A DNA stretch of 64,000 bases, taken from the NCBI RefSeq assembly GCF_013337115.1, contig NZ_SGWE01000004.1, forward strand, positions 2,611,501 to 2,675,500. The letters run 5' to 3'. The position numbers were made by a program, and so were the translations under genes. Below the pieces are notes generated by a model. The model worked only from the letters and a program-made list of their open reading frames with translations. It had not been told where the DNA came from and searched no databases. Shown one piece after another: positions 12,649 through 22,209 of the stretch. How positions within the stretch are numbered: position 1 is the first letter of the stretch; every line of letters begins with the position of its first letter. This DNA comes from Deinococcus sp. JMULE3 (lineage in GTDB: Bacteria > Deinococcota > Deinococci > Deinococcales > Deinococcaceae).

Positions 12649-13650
12649 ATGCGCAAACCCACCATTCAGGATGTAGCCCGGCACGCCGGAGTCGGGGTCG
12701 GCACCGTCTCGCGGGTGCTGAACAATCACGTGGCCGTCAAGGGCGCCACGCGCGAGAGCGTCCTCAAGGCCATCGCGGACCTGGAGTACACCCCCAACCC
12801 GCACGCCCGGCGCATCGCGGGCGGGCGCAGCTACACCATCAGCGTCCTGCTGCCCGTCCTGACCACCGAATTCTACGTGCGCCTCCTCGACGGGCTGGAA
12901 ACCGCGTTCCAGGAGGCGCGCTACGACGTGGCGATCTTCCCCCTGCTGGACCGCTCGCGCCTGGAACGCTACCTGGGCTCGCACACGCTGGCCTATCAGG
13001 CGGACGGGCTGGTCATGGCGACGTACAACCTCACGCAGATGTTCCACGAGCGGCGCCTGCGCACCCAGCAACCCACCGTGCTCGTGGACGCCTTCGCGGA
13101 CAACGTCGATTCCTCGTTCATGGACAACGTCGCGGGCGGGCGCATGGCAGGCGAGTACGCCGCGCAGTTCAGCGGCGACCTGTACGCCGTGTGGGTCGAG
13201 ACCGAACTGGACCAGCTGTTCACCACCCGCGTGTTCGAGGACCGCCGCAGCGGCTTCATGAGCGCGCTGGACACCGCCGGACGCACCGTGAAGGCCGAGT
13301 ACACCAGCTCCTTCGATTCCCTCGCGGCGCGCAACACCGCCGCCACCGTCCTCGACCAGGCGCAGGAGGCCGGACTGCCCTGCACCGTGTTCGCCTCCGC
13401 CGACATGCTCGCCGGCGCCCTGCTCGACGAGGTCCGCCTGCGCGGCCTGAAGATCGGGCAGGACGTCCGCGTGATCGGCTTCGACGACCAGCCCTGGGCC
13501 GCCGAACGCGGCCTCACCACCCTGCACCAGCCCGTCGAGAGCATGGGCTACGAGGCCGCGCAACTCCTGCTGTCACGCCTGAACGGCTACAAGGGTCCCG
13601 CCCGCGCCCGCCGCTTCGAACCCCGCCTGATCATCCGGGGCAGCGCGTAA
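12649..13650 (+). CDS. LacI family transcriptional regulator
   Basis: The 333-aa product starts MRKPTIQDVARHAGVGVGTV, the classic LacI helix-turn-helix, followed by the hinge region (SVLKAIADLEYTPN) and a periplasmic-binding-protein-like sensor domain with VIGFDDQPWA and TTLHQPVESMGYEAA. The inducer cannot be named; no sugar transport genes are adjacent. Start ATG 12649 is where the helix-turn-helix begins; the upstream in-frame ATG-less stretch holds the promoter. TATCCT sits 13 nt before the ATG and a LacI-like dyad at 12608-12621. Confidence 0.9.
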   Translation: MRKPTIQDVARHAGVGVGTVSRVLNNHVAVKGATRESVLKAIADLEYTPNPHARRIAGGRSYTISVLLPVLTTEFYVRLLDGLETAFQEARYDVAIFPLLDRSRLERYLGSHTLAYQADGLVMATYNLTQMFHERRLRTQQPTVLVDAFADNVDSSFMDNVAGGRMAGEYAAQFSGDLYAVWVETELDQLFTTRVFEDRRSGFMSALDTAGRTVKAEYTSSFDSLAARNTAATVLDQAQEAGLPCTVFASADMLAGALLDEVRLRGLKIGQDVRVIGFDDQPWAAERGLTTLHQPVESMGYEAAQLLLSRLNGYKGPARARRFEPRLIIRGSA

Positions 13651-13686
13651 GGGGGAAGTAGGTTGTGGGGAGTGGGTCGTGGGCAG
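13651..13686. repeat. G-rich degenerate heptamer repeat, copy 2
   Basis: Blocks AGTAGGT, TGTGGGG, AGTGGGT, CGTGGGC directly after the LacI-family stop. It is nearly identical to the copy at 10025-10061. Confidence 0.6.
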
Positions 13687-13738
13687 GCGCCTGCGGCCCG
13701 CTGTCTTTGAAGCCTCCATCCTCTAGAATCTCCGGGTT

Positions 13739-14737
<999 letters not shown>

Positions 14738-14762
14738 GCCCCATCGACCGTCAACTCCTGCA

Positions 14763-15530
14763 ATGACTGCCGCGCCCGCGCTGCCCACTCCCACCCCGCC
14801 GCCCCCGGCCGGGGTGGGCTTCAGCGTGTCGCTCCCCGCGTTCAGCGGCACCCTGGCGGAGCTGGCCTCCGCGCTGCGCGCGGGCCGCGTCCAGCCGGGC
14901 GAGGTGCCCCTGCTGACCCTCACGCGCGACGTGCTTGCCTGGGCGCAGGCGGTCACCGGCGGCCCGCTGGAGGGCGCGCACCCGGACCTGCTGCCCACCC
15001 TGGCGGCGGTCATCGCGCTGAAGGCCCGATTGCTGCTGCCGCAACCCGAGCCCGACGAGCCCGACATGGGCAGCGACTGGTTCGAGCCGCTGGACGACGT
15101 GCTGGAGGGCGTGGAGGCCCTGGCGGAACTGGACGCGCTGGTGGGGTTCCTGGCCGCGCGGCGCCGCGAACGCGAGGGCCTGATCCCCGCCCGCGCCGTG
15201 CCCGTGAATCTCCCGCGCCGCGAACGGCCCCGCAATCCGCAGGGCAGCCTCGCGAAACTCGTGAAGGCCGCGCAGAACGCCGTCCGGCAGGTCGAGGTGC
15301 CCCTCCTGGCCCGCGACCGCCTCTCACTGGCCGACGCACTCGGCGCGCTGCGCGCCTTCGGAAGGCGCCTGCGCACCTTCACCTTCCGGGGCATCCCCAC
15401 CCAGGACTGGGGCGAACAGACCACCTACTTCGCCGCGCTGCTCGAAGGTGTGAAGGAAGGGAACTTCAGCGTCGAGCAGATCGACACGTACGGCGACATT
15501 CAGGTGCAGTCGCACCTGCCGCAGGACTGA
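14763..15530 (+). CDS. scpA: segregation and condensation protein A
   Basis: ScpA is the kleisin of the bacterial SMC-ScpA-ScpB complex that organises and segregates chromosomes. The 255-aa product is divergent but keeps family marks: LAAVIALKARLLLPQPEPDE around residues 79-98, where kleisins have a KSRxLLP-type segment, an acidic stretch after it, and a C-terminal winged helix (TTYFAALLEGVKEGNFSVEQ). An Ala/Pro-rich N-terminal tail of about 17 residues precedes the domain. It lies 25 nt after trpS and likely shares its transcript. scpB is not in the window. Confidence 0.82.
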   Translation: MTAAPALPTPTPPPPAGVGFSVSLPAFSGTLAELASALRAGRVQPGEVPLLTLTRDVLAWAQAVTGGPLEGAHPDLLPTLAAVIALKARLLLPQPEPDEPDMGSDWFEPLDDVLEGVEALAELDALVGFLAARRREREGLIPARAVPVNLPRRERPRNPQGSLAKLVKAAQNAVRQVEVPLLARDRLSLADALGALRAFGRRLRTFTFRGIPTQDWGEQTTYFAALLEGVKEGNFSVEQIDTYGDIQVQSHLPQD

Positions 15531-15545
15531 CCACCAATGAACGGG

Positions 15546-15580
15546 GGGAGAGGCGGGTGCAACCTCTCCCACACGCTTTT
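15546..15580. terminator. bidirectional terminator between scpA and the AroE-like gene
   Basis: GGGAGAGG (15546-15553) pairs with CCTCTCCC (15563-15570), followed on the plus strand by ACACGCTTTT. It lies between converging operons and can serve both. Confidence 0.7.
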
Positions 15581-16412
15581 AGGTGCGGGCGAACTCGACC
15601 GCCGCCTGCACCTGCTCCTCGGATGGGCGCACACCGGTGTACAGCACGAACTGCTCCAGCGCCTGCAACGCCACGACCTCCAGCCCGGTCACGACGGGCC
15701 TGCCCTGTCGCCGCGCCTCCACGATCAGGGGCGTCTCGCTGGGCAGGGCGACCACGTCGAACACCGTGCCTGCCCGCGCGATGGCGTCGGGCGTGAAGGC
15801 GAGGTCGTGCTCTTCCGCGCCGCCCGCCATGCCGATCGGGGTGACGTTCACGAGCAGGTCGCTGTCCTGCACTTCGGGTGTCGTGGAGTGCCAGTCCCAG
15901 CCGCAACGGTCCGCCAGTGCCCGCCCGGCCCCCTCGTTGCGGGCGACGATCACGCCACGAGTGAAGCCTGCGTCCCGCAGGGCGCTCGCCACGGCCTTGC
16001 CCATGCCGCCACTGCCGCGCAGGACCACCCGCGCGTCCCGGTTCAGCGCGTGCCGCTCGATCAGCAGCTGAATGGCGGTGTAATCGGTGTTGAACGCCTT
16101 CAGGTGCCCGCCGTCGTTCACGATGGTGTTCACCGACCCGATGGCCGCCGCCGAGGCGTCCAGTTCGTCCAGCAGCGGAATCACGGCCTCCTTGAACGGC
16201 ATGCTGACCGCGCAGCCGCGCACGCCCAGCGCCCGGATGCCCGCCACCACGCCCGCGATGTCCTGCACGCCGAACGCCTTGTACACGAAATCCAGACCCA
16301 GCGCCGTGTACAGGTGATTGTGAAAGCGCGTCCCGAAGTTGCTCGGGCGGGCCGACACGCTCATGCACAGGGTGGTGCCCCGGTTGATGTCCAGTTTGCT
16401 GGCCCCGGTCAC
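15579..16412 (-). CDS. shikimate dehydrogenase-like protein (SDH-L / HI0607 type)
   Basis: The 277-aa protein has the AroE fold, with catalytic Lys in VSMPFKEAV, Asp in FNTDYTA and the nucleotide loop [13 protein letters not shown]. Its N-terminus reads [20 protein letters not shown] and matches what I recall of Haemophilus HI0607, the SDH-L class, which has weak shikimate dehydrogenase activity, rather than canonical AroE (NPISHSKSP). A different quinate/shikimate-like substrate is therefore possible. Start GTG 16412 overlaps the argC stop (GTGA). It is the last gene of a five-gene operon. Confidence 0.82.
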   Translation of the reverse strand: MTGASKLDINRGTTLCMSVSARPSNFGTRFHNHLYTALGLDFVYKAFGVQDIAGVVAGIRALGVRGCAVSMPFKEAVIPLLDELDASAAAIGSVNTIVNDGGHLKAFNTDYTAIQLLIERHALNRDARVVLRGSGGMGKAVASALRDAGFTRGVIVARNEGAGRALADRCGWDWHSTTPEVQDSDLLVNVTPIGMAGGAEEHDLAFTPDAIARAGTVFDVVALPSETPLIVEARRQGRPVVTGLEVVALQALEQFVLYTGVRPSEEQVQAAVEFART

Positions 16413-17335
16413 GCGTCCACGAGCCCCAGCATCAGATTGAGGTTCTGAACGGCCGCCCCACCCGCGCCCTTCCCGAGGTTGTCCAGCCGCGCGACCAGCA
16501 GCGCCCGCTCGCCGTCGGCGGACGGGTACACGAACAGCTCCAGGTCGTTCGTGCCGTTCAGGGTCTGCGGGTCCAGCACCTCCGGGTTGCCTTGCATCTC
16601 GAACACCCGCACGAACCGCTGCCCGGCGTAGTGATCCTTCAGCGCCGCGTGCAGCGCGTCCGGCGTGGTGCCCAGTTCGCGCAGGTGCAGGGGGATGGTC
16701 ACGGTCATGCCCTGCGCCCACGCCCCCACGTTCGGCGTGAAGATCGGCGTGCGGCTCAATCCCCCGTACCGCATCGTCTCGGGGATGTGCTTGTGCCCCA
16801 GCCCCAGCGCGTAACTCAGGAACGCGCCCTTCATCGGGTGATCCTCGCCCTTCTCGTGCGCGTCCACCAGCGCCCGGCCCCCACCCGTGTAGCCGCTGTA
16901 CCCCTGGATGCTCACCGGGAAGTCCGCCGGGATCAGCCCCGCGCCCGTCAACGGGGCCAGCAGCGAGATCGCGCCCGTGCTGTAACAGCCGGGGTTCGCC
17001 ACGAACCGCGCCGCGCGGATCGCGTCCGCCTGCCCCGCGTTCAACTCCGGGAAGCCGAACACCCACGCCGGATTCACCCGGTGCGCCGTGCTCGCGTCCA
17101 GAAGCCTTGAGGCCGGGTTCGTCGTCAGCGTGACCGCCTCGCGCGCCGCGTCGTCATGCAGGCACAGGATCGACACGTCCGCCGCGTTCAGCAACTCCGC
17201 CCGCGCCGCGCTGTCCTTCCGCCGCGCCGGGTCGATGCTCAGCAGTTCGATATCCGCCCGACCCTCCAGCCGGGAGCGGATCTGCAGACCGGTCGTTCCG
17301 GCCTCACCGTCGATAAATACCTTGGGGACTGTCAT
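16409..17335 (-). CDS. argC: N-acetyl-gamma-glutamyl-phosphate reductase, short type
   Basis: ArgC reduces N-acetylglutamyl phosphate to the semialdehyde with NADPH in arginine synthesis. The 308-aa product has the nucleotide motif [10 protein letters not shown] near the N-terminus and the catalytic cysteine in NPGCYSTG. Its length and DGEAGTTG opening fit the shorter argC class rather than the 340-aa class. A role in the related LysW-type lysine pathway cannot be excluded in this lineage. The ATG overlaps the upstream stop by four bases, and the next gene starts on its stop. Confidence 0.92.
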   Translation of the reverse strand: MTVPKVFIDGEAGTTGLQIRSRLEGRADIELLSIDPARRKDSAARAELLNAADVSILCLHDDAAREAVTLTTNPASRLLDASTAHRVNPAWVFGFPELNAGQADAIRAARFVANPGCYSTGAISLLAPLTGAGLIPADFPVSIQGYSGYTGGGRALVDAHEKGEDHPMKGAFLSYALGLGHKHIPETMRYGGLSRTPIFTPNVGAWAQGMTVTIPLHLRELGTTPDALHAALKDHYAGQRFVRVFEMQGNPEVLDPQTLNGTNDLELFVYPSADGERALLVARLDNLGKGAGGAAVQNLNLMLGLVDA

Positions 17336-17658
17336 GCTTGATTCTCCATCAGGGACTGAGTGACCTGTGCGTGCAGGCGTTCATGAGTCATAGTCAGGGA
17401 CGTTCCGGGTTTCAGGTGCGTCCAGAGGTCCGGGGTCATGGGCACGATGCGGATCACGCCGTGGCCCCCTCGCCCGATGACCTCCGGGTCGAGGGTCTCC
17501 CACCACGCGTACGCGTTCACCGGCTCTCCGGCGCGCTGGAAGCTGAAGACGCTGCCGTCCATCGCGCTCACGTTCGCCCCGAATCGCTGGTAGATGAATG
17601 ACGTCGTCCGTTCCTCCGGCAGGTGAACGCGGGCCAGCAGGAACGGCGCGTCATGCAC
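17332..17658 (-). CDS. conserved-looking hypothetical protein in the argC operon
   Basis: A 108-aa soluble protein beginning [20 protein letters not shown]. No family was recognised. It has aromatic and hydrophobic segments ([19 protein letters not shown]) and no signal peptide. Both ends overlap coding neighbours (8 bases with the Nudix gene, 4 with argC), so it is almost certainly translated and co-regulated with them. Confidence 0.7.
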   Translation of the reverse strand: MHDAPFLLARVHLPEERTTSFIYQRFGANVSAMDGSVFSFQRAGEPVNAYAWWETLDPEVIGRGGHGVIRIVPMTPDLWTHLKPGTSLTMTHERLHAQVTQSLMENQA

Positions 17659-18163
17659 GGCCCACCCCGTAGCACAGCTGCACGAGGCGTTTCAGGTCGC
17701 CCTTGGCGGGGTCGCCCTGTTCGATGCGCCGGATGAGTTCGGGGGGCGTGAGCCACTCGGCGCTGCTGAAATCGTCGGGGTTGAAGGTGGGTGGGTCGTC
17801 GCGGCGCAGTTCGTACACGTGCATGAAAGCACTCAGGCCGTCGCGTGGGCCAAAGCGGGCGATCTGCCGCCAGGGGAGGTCGTCCACGTTCAGGTTCAGT
17901 TCCTCCTGCGTCTCACGCCGGAAGGCCTGTTCGTACGTCTCGCCGCATTCGACGTGCCCGCCGACGCTCATGTCCAGGCAGCCGGGGAACAGCCGCTTGT
18001 GTGCGGTGCGGCGCGGAATCCACAGCTGGCCTGCCCGGTTGATCAGGAAGGCGTTGATGACGCGGATGGTCAGGCCGCGCGAATAGGCGTCCTCGCGGGT
18101 AGCCTGACCGATGACCTCGTCGTGCTCGTTCACGACGTCCAGCCACTCCGTGACCCCGGTCAC
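17651..18163 (-). CDS. Nudix hydrolase
   Basis: The 170-aa product has a complete Nudix box at about residues 69-89: GHVECGE followed by REtqEE, fitting Gx5Ex7REUxEE. The start region WLDVVNEHDEVIGQATR resembles the YfcD / isopentenyl-diphosphate-isomerase-like branch, whose members have a short strand before the Nudix fold. The substrate is unknown. GTG 18163 is selected because it overlaps the GNAT stop (GTGA). It overlaps the next gene by 8 bases. Confidence 0.88.
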   Translation of the reverse strand: MTGVTEWLDVVNEHDEVIGQATREDAYSRGLTIRVINAFLINRAGQLWIPRRTAHKRLFPGCLDMSVGGHVECGETYEQAFRRETQEELNLNVDDLPWRQIARFGPRDGLSAFMHVYELRRDDPPTFNPDDFSSAEWLTPPELIRRIEQGDPAKGDLKRLVQLCYGVGRA

Positions 18164-18678
18164 GCGGTCCACTCGGCGGCCAGGACGGCGTACAGGGCGT
18201 CGTCGGTCCATTCGCCCCGGTGCCGGTAGCTCTGGAGGCTGGTGCCCTCGTGCCGGAAGCCCAGGCGGGTCAGCAGCGCCGCGACCGCCGTGTTGCGCGG
18301 GTCGATGCTGGCGTGAACGCGGTGCAGGCCCAGGTCGGTGAAGGCGTGCGTGACGAGGGCGTGCAGGGCTTCGCGGGCGTACCCGTGCCCCTGCGCGCTG
18401 CGGGCGAGCGTCACGCCGAGTTCCGCCTGCGGCCCCTGCGTGTTCAGACCCACGTCCCCCAGCAGTTCACCGCCGCTCAGCATGACGGCGCGCTGCACCC
18501 AGCCGGGCGCCCCCAGCGGCGCGTCCGACACGAGACCCACCACCGAGTCCGGCGTGGCAGGCAGCGGCCAGCCCTGGAAGCGGGCGACCTCCGGATCGTT
18601 CCGGTATGCCAGGACACGCGGCAGGTCGTCCGGCGTCAGGGGCCGGAGGGTCAGACGGGACGTGTGCAGTGTGGTCAT
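18160..18678 (-). CDS. GNAT acetyltransferase, RimJ/RimL-like
   Basis: The 172-aa product begins LHTSRLTLRPLTPDDLPRVL, the usual start of RimJ/RimL-type GNAT enzymes. It has the acetyl-CoA loop in ARSAQGHGYAREALHAL and the C-terminal HRVHASIDPRNTAVAALLTRLGF. It probably acetylates a protein N-terminus or a small amine. It opens the five-gene operon through argC; CAGGCT sits 6 nt before ATG 18678. Confidence 0.88.
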   Translation of the reverse strand: MTTLHTSRLTLRPLTPDDLPRVLAYRNDPEVARFQGWPLPATPDSVVGLVSDAPLGAPGWVQRAVMLSGGELLGDVGLNTQGPQAELGVTLARSAQGHGYAREALHALVTHAFTDLGLHRVHASIDPRNTAVAALLTRLGFRHEGTSLQSYRHRGEWTDDALYAVLAAEWTA

Positions 18679-18748
18679 CGGGTCAGCCTGTCAGAGGAAT
18701 GGGCGGGCGCGCATCCGCGCGACGGCAGATGCGCGCCGCGACGGAAGT

Positions 18749-19831
18749 TCACCAGCGGGGCTTGAGGTCGCCCATCAGGTGGTACATCAGGGCTTTCTGC
18801 GCGTGCAGGCGGTTTTCGGCCTGGTCGAACACGCGGCTCTTGGGGTGTTCGGTGGCTTCGGGGACGGTCTCCTCGCCGTAGTGGGCGGGGAGGCAGTGCA
18901 GGAAGATGCCGTCCGGCGCGATGCTGTCGAGCATCTCGGGGGTGACCTGGTAGCCCTGGAAGGCGCGGCGGCGGATGTCGGCCTCGGCTTCCTGGCCCAT
19001 GCTGATCCACACGTCGGTGTACAGGACGTCGGCGCCCTGCACGGCGGCGAGGTCGTTCGTGAGGGTGATGTTCACCCCGGCGCGGACGGCGTCCATGAGG
19101 ACTCCGGCGTTGGGTTCGTAGCCGACGGGGGTGACGACGGTGACGTCGGTGCCGGTCAGGATGCCCATGTGGATGTGGCTGTTGGCGAGGTTGTTCCCGT
19201 CGCCGATGTACACGACGCGGCGGCCGGTGAGGTCGGTGCCGAATTCTTCCTCGATGGTCTGGTAGTCGGCGAGGAGTTGCGCGGGGTGCAGCATGTCGCT
19301 CAGCCCGTTGATGACGGGGATGCTGGCGTGCTGGGCGAGTTCCTGGAGGGTCTGCTGGAGGTACACGCGGCCCATGACGGCGTCCACCCAGCGTTCCAGG
19401 TTGCGGGCGACGTCACTGACGCGTTCGCGGGTGCCGAGGCCGATCTCGGTGTTGCTGAGGGTGATGGCGTGCCCGCCGAGCTGGTACATGCCGACGTCGA
19501 AGGTGGTGCGGGTGCGCAGGCTGGCCTTCTCGAACACCAGTGCGATGCTGAGGCCCGCCAGTGGCTTCACGGCGCGCCACTCGCCGCGTTTCATGCTGTG
19601 GGCAGTGTCCATGACGGCGCGCAGTTCGGCGGCGGTCATGTCGAGGTTGCTCAGGAAGTCCCGCCCGGCCATGACGGGTTTCGGGAGGGTGTCCGGGGTG
19701 AGCAGCACGGGCGCGGCGACCGGCGCCGGGACTGCATCTTTTTTCGTGGCAGCCTTGCGCGCCGCTCCGGATTTCTTCGGGGCGGCGCTGGCCTTGGCCT
19801 GGGTTTTCTGCGAGCGGGCGACCTTCGTCAT
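18749..19831 (-). CDS. argF: ornithine carbamoyltransferase with basic N-terminal extension
   Basis: OTC makes citrulline from ornithine and carbamoyl phosphate. The family core runs from about residue 55 of 360. The carbamoyl phosphate motif is SLRTRTTF, with HPAQ, SMG and HCLPA present. The first 50 or so residues are an unusual Lys/Ala/Pro-rich tail (SAAPKKSGAARKAATKK) that is not part of the catalytic fold. TATACT at 19840-19845, 8 nt before ATG 19831, supports translating the tail. A later in-frame ATG near residue 54 would give a normal-length enzyme. An ARG-box-like site lies 58 bp upstream. Confidence 0.93.
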   Translation of the reverse strand: MTKVARSQKTQAKASAAPKKSGAARKAATKKDAVPAPVAAPVLLTPDTLPKPVMAGRDFLSNLDMTAAELRAVMDTAHSMKRGEWRAVKPLAGLSIALVFEKASLRTRTTFDVGMYQLGGHAITLSNTEIGLGTRERVSDVARNLERWVDAVMGRVYLQQTLQELAQHASIPVINGLSDMLHPAQLLADYQTIEEEFGTDLTGRRVVYIGDGNNLANSHIHMGILTGTDVTVVTPVGYEPNAGVLMDAVRAGVNITLTNDLAAVQGADVLYTDVWISMGQEAEADIRRRAFQGYQVTPEMLDSIAPDGIFLHCLPAHYGEETVPEATEHPKSRVFDQAENRLHAQKALMYHLMGDLKPRW

Positions 19832-19839
19832 AGGCGAGG

Positions 19840-19845
19840 AGTATA
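19840..19845 (-). promoter_or_regulatory. -10 box of argF
   Basis: TATACT on the minus strand, 8 nt before ATG 19831. It is one of the best -10 matches in the window and supports the long argF start. Confidence 0.6.
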
Positions 19846-19888
19846 CCCGCTTCCGGTCAACGCGGGATCACCCCGCGCGGATCGCGCA

Positions 19889-19902
19889 TGAATATGCATT
19901 CC
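19889..19902. promoter_or_regulatory. possible ARG-box half of argF
   Basis: TGAATATGCATTCC has the GAAT-N4-ATTC core of ArgR boxes. A single copy lies upstream of the argF -10 box. The assignment is a pattern guess. Confidence 0.3.
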
Positions 19903-19920
19903 GGATGACTGGACATGCAG

Positions 19921-19985
19921 AGTGGGGAGTGGTCAGTGGAAAGTAGGAAGTGGAAAAGCCCATCCTCCACTGACCACTCCCCACT
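19921..19985. repeat. heptamer repeat copy 3 forming a 20-bp inverted repeat
   Basis: 19921-19940 and 19966-19985 are perfect 20-base inverted arms around a 25-base loop. Each arm is built of AGTGGNN heptamers or their complement. It lies just past the stop of the carboxypeptidase gene and may end its transcript. Confidence 0.7.
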
Positions 19986-19988
19986 CCC

Positions 19989-21986
19989 TTATTTCGTCTC
20001 GACGAGCGAGTAGCTGCCGCTGCCGCTGTAGGCGTACACGCGCCAGCGGTACGTGCCGCTCGCGGCGGCGTAATTGATGGCCTCGGTGCTGGTGCTGCCC
20101 TCGCTGGCGGCCACCTGGGTCCAGGTGCTGCCGGAGAGTTTCTGCAGGTACAGGTCGAAGTCCGTGCCGGTGGGGCCGGTCAGGTTGCCTTTCAGGGTGC
20201 CGCCCGCGTACGTGAAGCCGCTGGCGGACGTCTGGTAGGCGTTCCCGGCGGCGGCGAGCGTGCCGGTGTACGTGGTGGTCGTGCCGGTGGTCGCGCCGAC
20301 CGTGACGAACAGCGCGGACACTGGGCCGTAGGTGCCGTTGTTGTTCTTCGCGCGGACGTACACGGTGTGCTTCCCGGCACTGAGTCCGGTGGTGGACACG
20401 CTGGCCTGCACGCTCTCGGTGGCGGCGTTGAAGGTGCCGTCCGTGGCGGTCATGGCGCGGGCGGTGCCGCCGGCCCAGGGGGGCGTGTCGATGAAGTACT
20501 CCGCGCTGGTAATCGTGCGGGTGGGTTCGGCGCCGTTGCTGGTGTTGAAGCGGGTGTTCGTGGCGCTGGCGCTCAGGGTGAAGCTGGCGCCCGTGGCGAC
20601 GCTGGCGGGCGCGGTGACGCTCACGCTGTCGGGGCCGCTGCCCAGTTGGTAGGGCGCGCGTGCCACGCGCAGGGCGTACAGCAGCGCCGCCTGATTCTGC
20701 GGGAGGACCGTGCCGGTGAAGGTGCTGCACGATTCGAAGAACGCGCTGCCCAGCTCGAAGGTGTACGACGCGACGCCCAGTTCGCCGTACGCGAAGTCGT
20801 CGGTGGTGCCGCTGGTGGGGTACAGCCCGACGGCCTGTTCGGGGGTGTAGCCGTTGAAGTACGCGAGTTTCCGCCCGAGGCTCTGCAGGGCCGCGCCGTT
20901 CGGGGCGACGGTGGTGGTGTCCCCCCAGGGCCACAGGACCAGCTTGGAGTAACTGTGAATGTCGATGTACACGCCGGGGGTGGTGGCGGGCGCGGCGTCG
21001 GTGCGGGCCGCGCCGCGGTTGTCCGCGAAGGTCGCCCTGATGAGGTTCTGGAGGTTCTGCGTTTCGATCTCGCTGCCGGCGGCGCTGCCGCGGTACGTCT
21101 CGTTGCACGGGTCGGTGCTGGACCCGGCAGTGCCCCAGGCGTAGTTGAAGTTGCGGTTCAGGTCCACGCCGTACAGGCCGTTCCCGCACGCCTGCGTGTC
21201 GTTCACGTTCTTGCGCCACGACGCGCCCGCCTCGGCCTTCTTGCGGCCGTCCGGGTTGCTCTGGAGGACCAGCCAGACTTCCTGCGTGTCGAGCATCCAG
21301 GTGACGTCGGCGTCCTGGCCGTAGTTGGCGAGCAGGTACTCCGCGAAGCGGGTGGCGAGTTCAGCGGGCGTGTACTCGCGCGCGTGGATGGACGCCGTGA
21401 TCAGCAGGCGGGGTTTGGTGCCCGTGACGCTCCTGTTCGTCAGCTTCAGGACGTTCATGTCGTACCCGCCGCGCCCCTTCGTCTTCAGCCAGGAGGACCC
21501 GATACTGCTCCAGCTGGCGAGGTTCGGGTACTGCGTGACCAGATTCTGCGCGCTGGCGTAGGTTTCCTCGACGGTGCGGTAACAGGAGTAACCGCTGATG
21601 CTCAGGGCGCCCAGGGGGGCTTTCAGGGAGGCGCTGTGTCGCTCGGTCTGCGCGCGGTCGATCTTCACGGTCCAGCCGCGGGTCAGGCCGGTCACGCGCA
21701 GCCGCTCGAAGTCCGCCTGCCCGACGTCCAGCAGCACGTAGCCGTCTTCCAGGCTGCCGCCGACCGGTTCGAAGGTCTTGACGATGTCCAGCCAGTCGCG
21801 CTGCGTCTTGAAGTCGATGCGGGACACGACGACCGGGTACTGCTGGAAGGTGCTGCACTCGTCGGCGGTGGCGACCAGCGTGCCGGTGCCGGGGGTGGGG
21901 GCGGCCTGGGGGGCGGAGGGGGTCTGGGAGCAGGACGCGAGAAGCAGGGCGGCGCTGAGCAGGGAGACGGACAGACCTTTATGCAT
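19989..21986 (-). CDS. M14 zinc carboxypeptidase lipoprotein with C-terminal PPC-like domain
   Basis: A 665-aa secreted peptidase. A signal peptide with lipobox LASC (Cys19) opens it, followed by a prodomain-like stretch and an M14 carboxypeptidase domain at about 130-440. Zinc ligands are His201 and Glu204 in SIHAREY and His344 in DIHSYS, with substrate-binding NPDG and LNRN motifs and the catalytic Glu411 in YTFELG. The C-terminus (about 570-665) resembles a bacterial pre-peptidase beta domain. GGAGG lies 4 nt before ATG 21986. It is a likely surface or exported protease for peptide scavenging. Confidence 0.9.
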   Translation of the reverse strand: MHKGLSVSLLSAALLLASCSQTPSAPQAAPTPGTGTLVATADECSTFQQYPVVVSRIDFKTQRDWLDIVKTFEPVGGSLEDGYVLLDVGQADFERLRVTGLTRGWTVKIDRAQTERHSASLKAPLGALSISGYSCYRTVEETYASAQNLVTQYPNLASWSSIGSSWLKTKGRGGYDMNVLKLTNRSVTGTKPRLLITASIHAREYTPAELATRFAEYLLANYGQDADVTWMLDTQEVWLVLQSNPDGRKKAEAGASWRKNVNDTQACGNGLYGVDLNRNFNYAWGTAGSSTDPCNETYRGSAAGSEIETQNLQNLIRATFADNRGAARTDAAPATTPGVYIDIHSYSKLVLWPWGDTTTVAPNGAALQSLGRKLAYFNGYTPEQAVGLYPTSGTTDDFAYGELGVASYTFELGSAFFESCSTFTGTVLPQNQAALLYALRVARAPYQLGSGPDSVSVTAPASVATGASFTLSASATNTRFNTSNGAEPTRTITSAEYFIDTPPWAGGTARAMTATDGTFNAATESVQASVSTTGLSAGKHTVYVRAKNNNGTYGPVSALFVTVGATTGTTTTYTGTLAAAGNAYQTSASGFTYAGGTLKGNLTGPTGTDFDLYLQKLSGSTWTQVAASEGSTSTEAINYAAASGTYRWRVYAYSGSGSYSLVETK

Positions 21987-22209
21987 GGGGCCTCCAGCGG
22001 CAGTGGTGCCCGTCCGGGACGCTGCCCGGCGGGACTCGTGCCTGGGTTGTGTGGTGCTGCGCTACTGTAACACCCCCCTGGGACGCAACCAGAAATGTCA
22101 TTGTTCGGCATTGCTGGACGTCGCCGTGAGGTGTGCCCTGTCCCTGTGCGCACCTGGCACCCACCGGAGGTGCGGGCGATATTTCACGCGGCCGTCAGAA
22201 ATTTGACGC

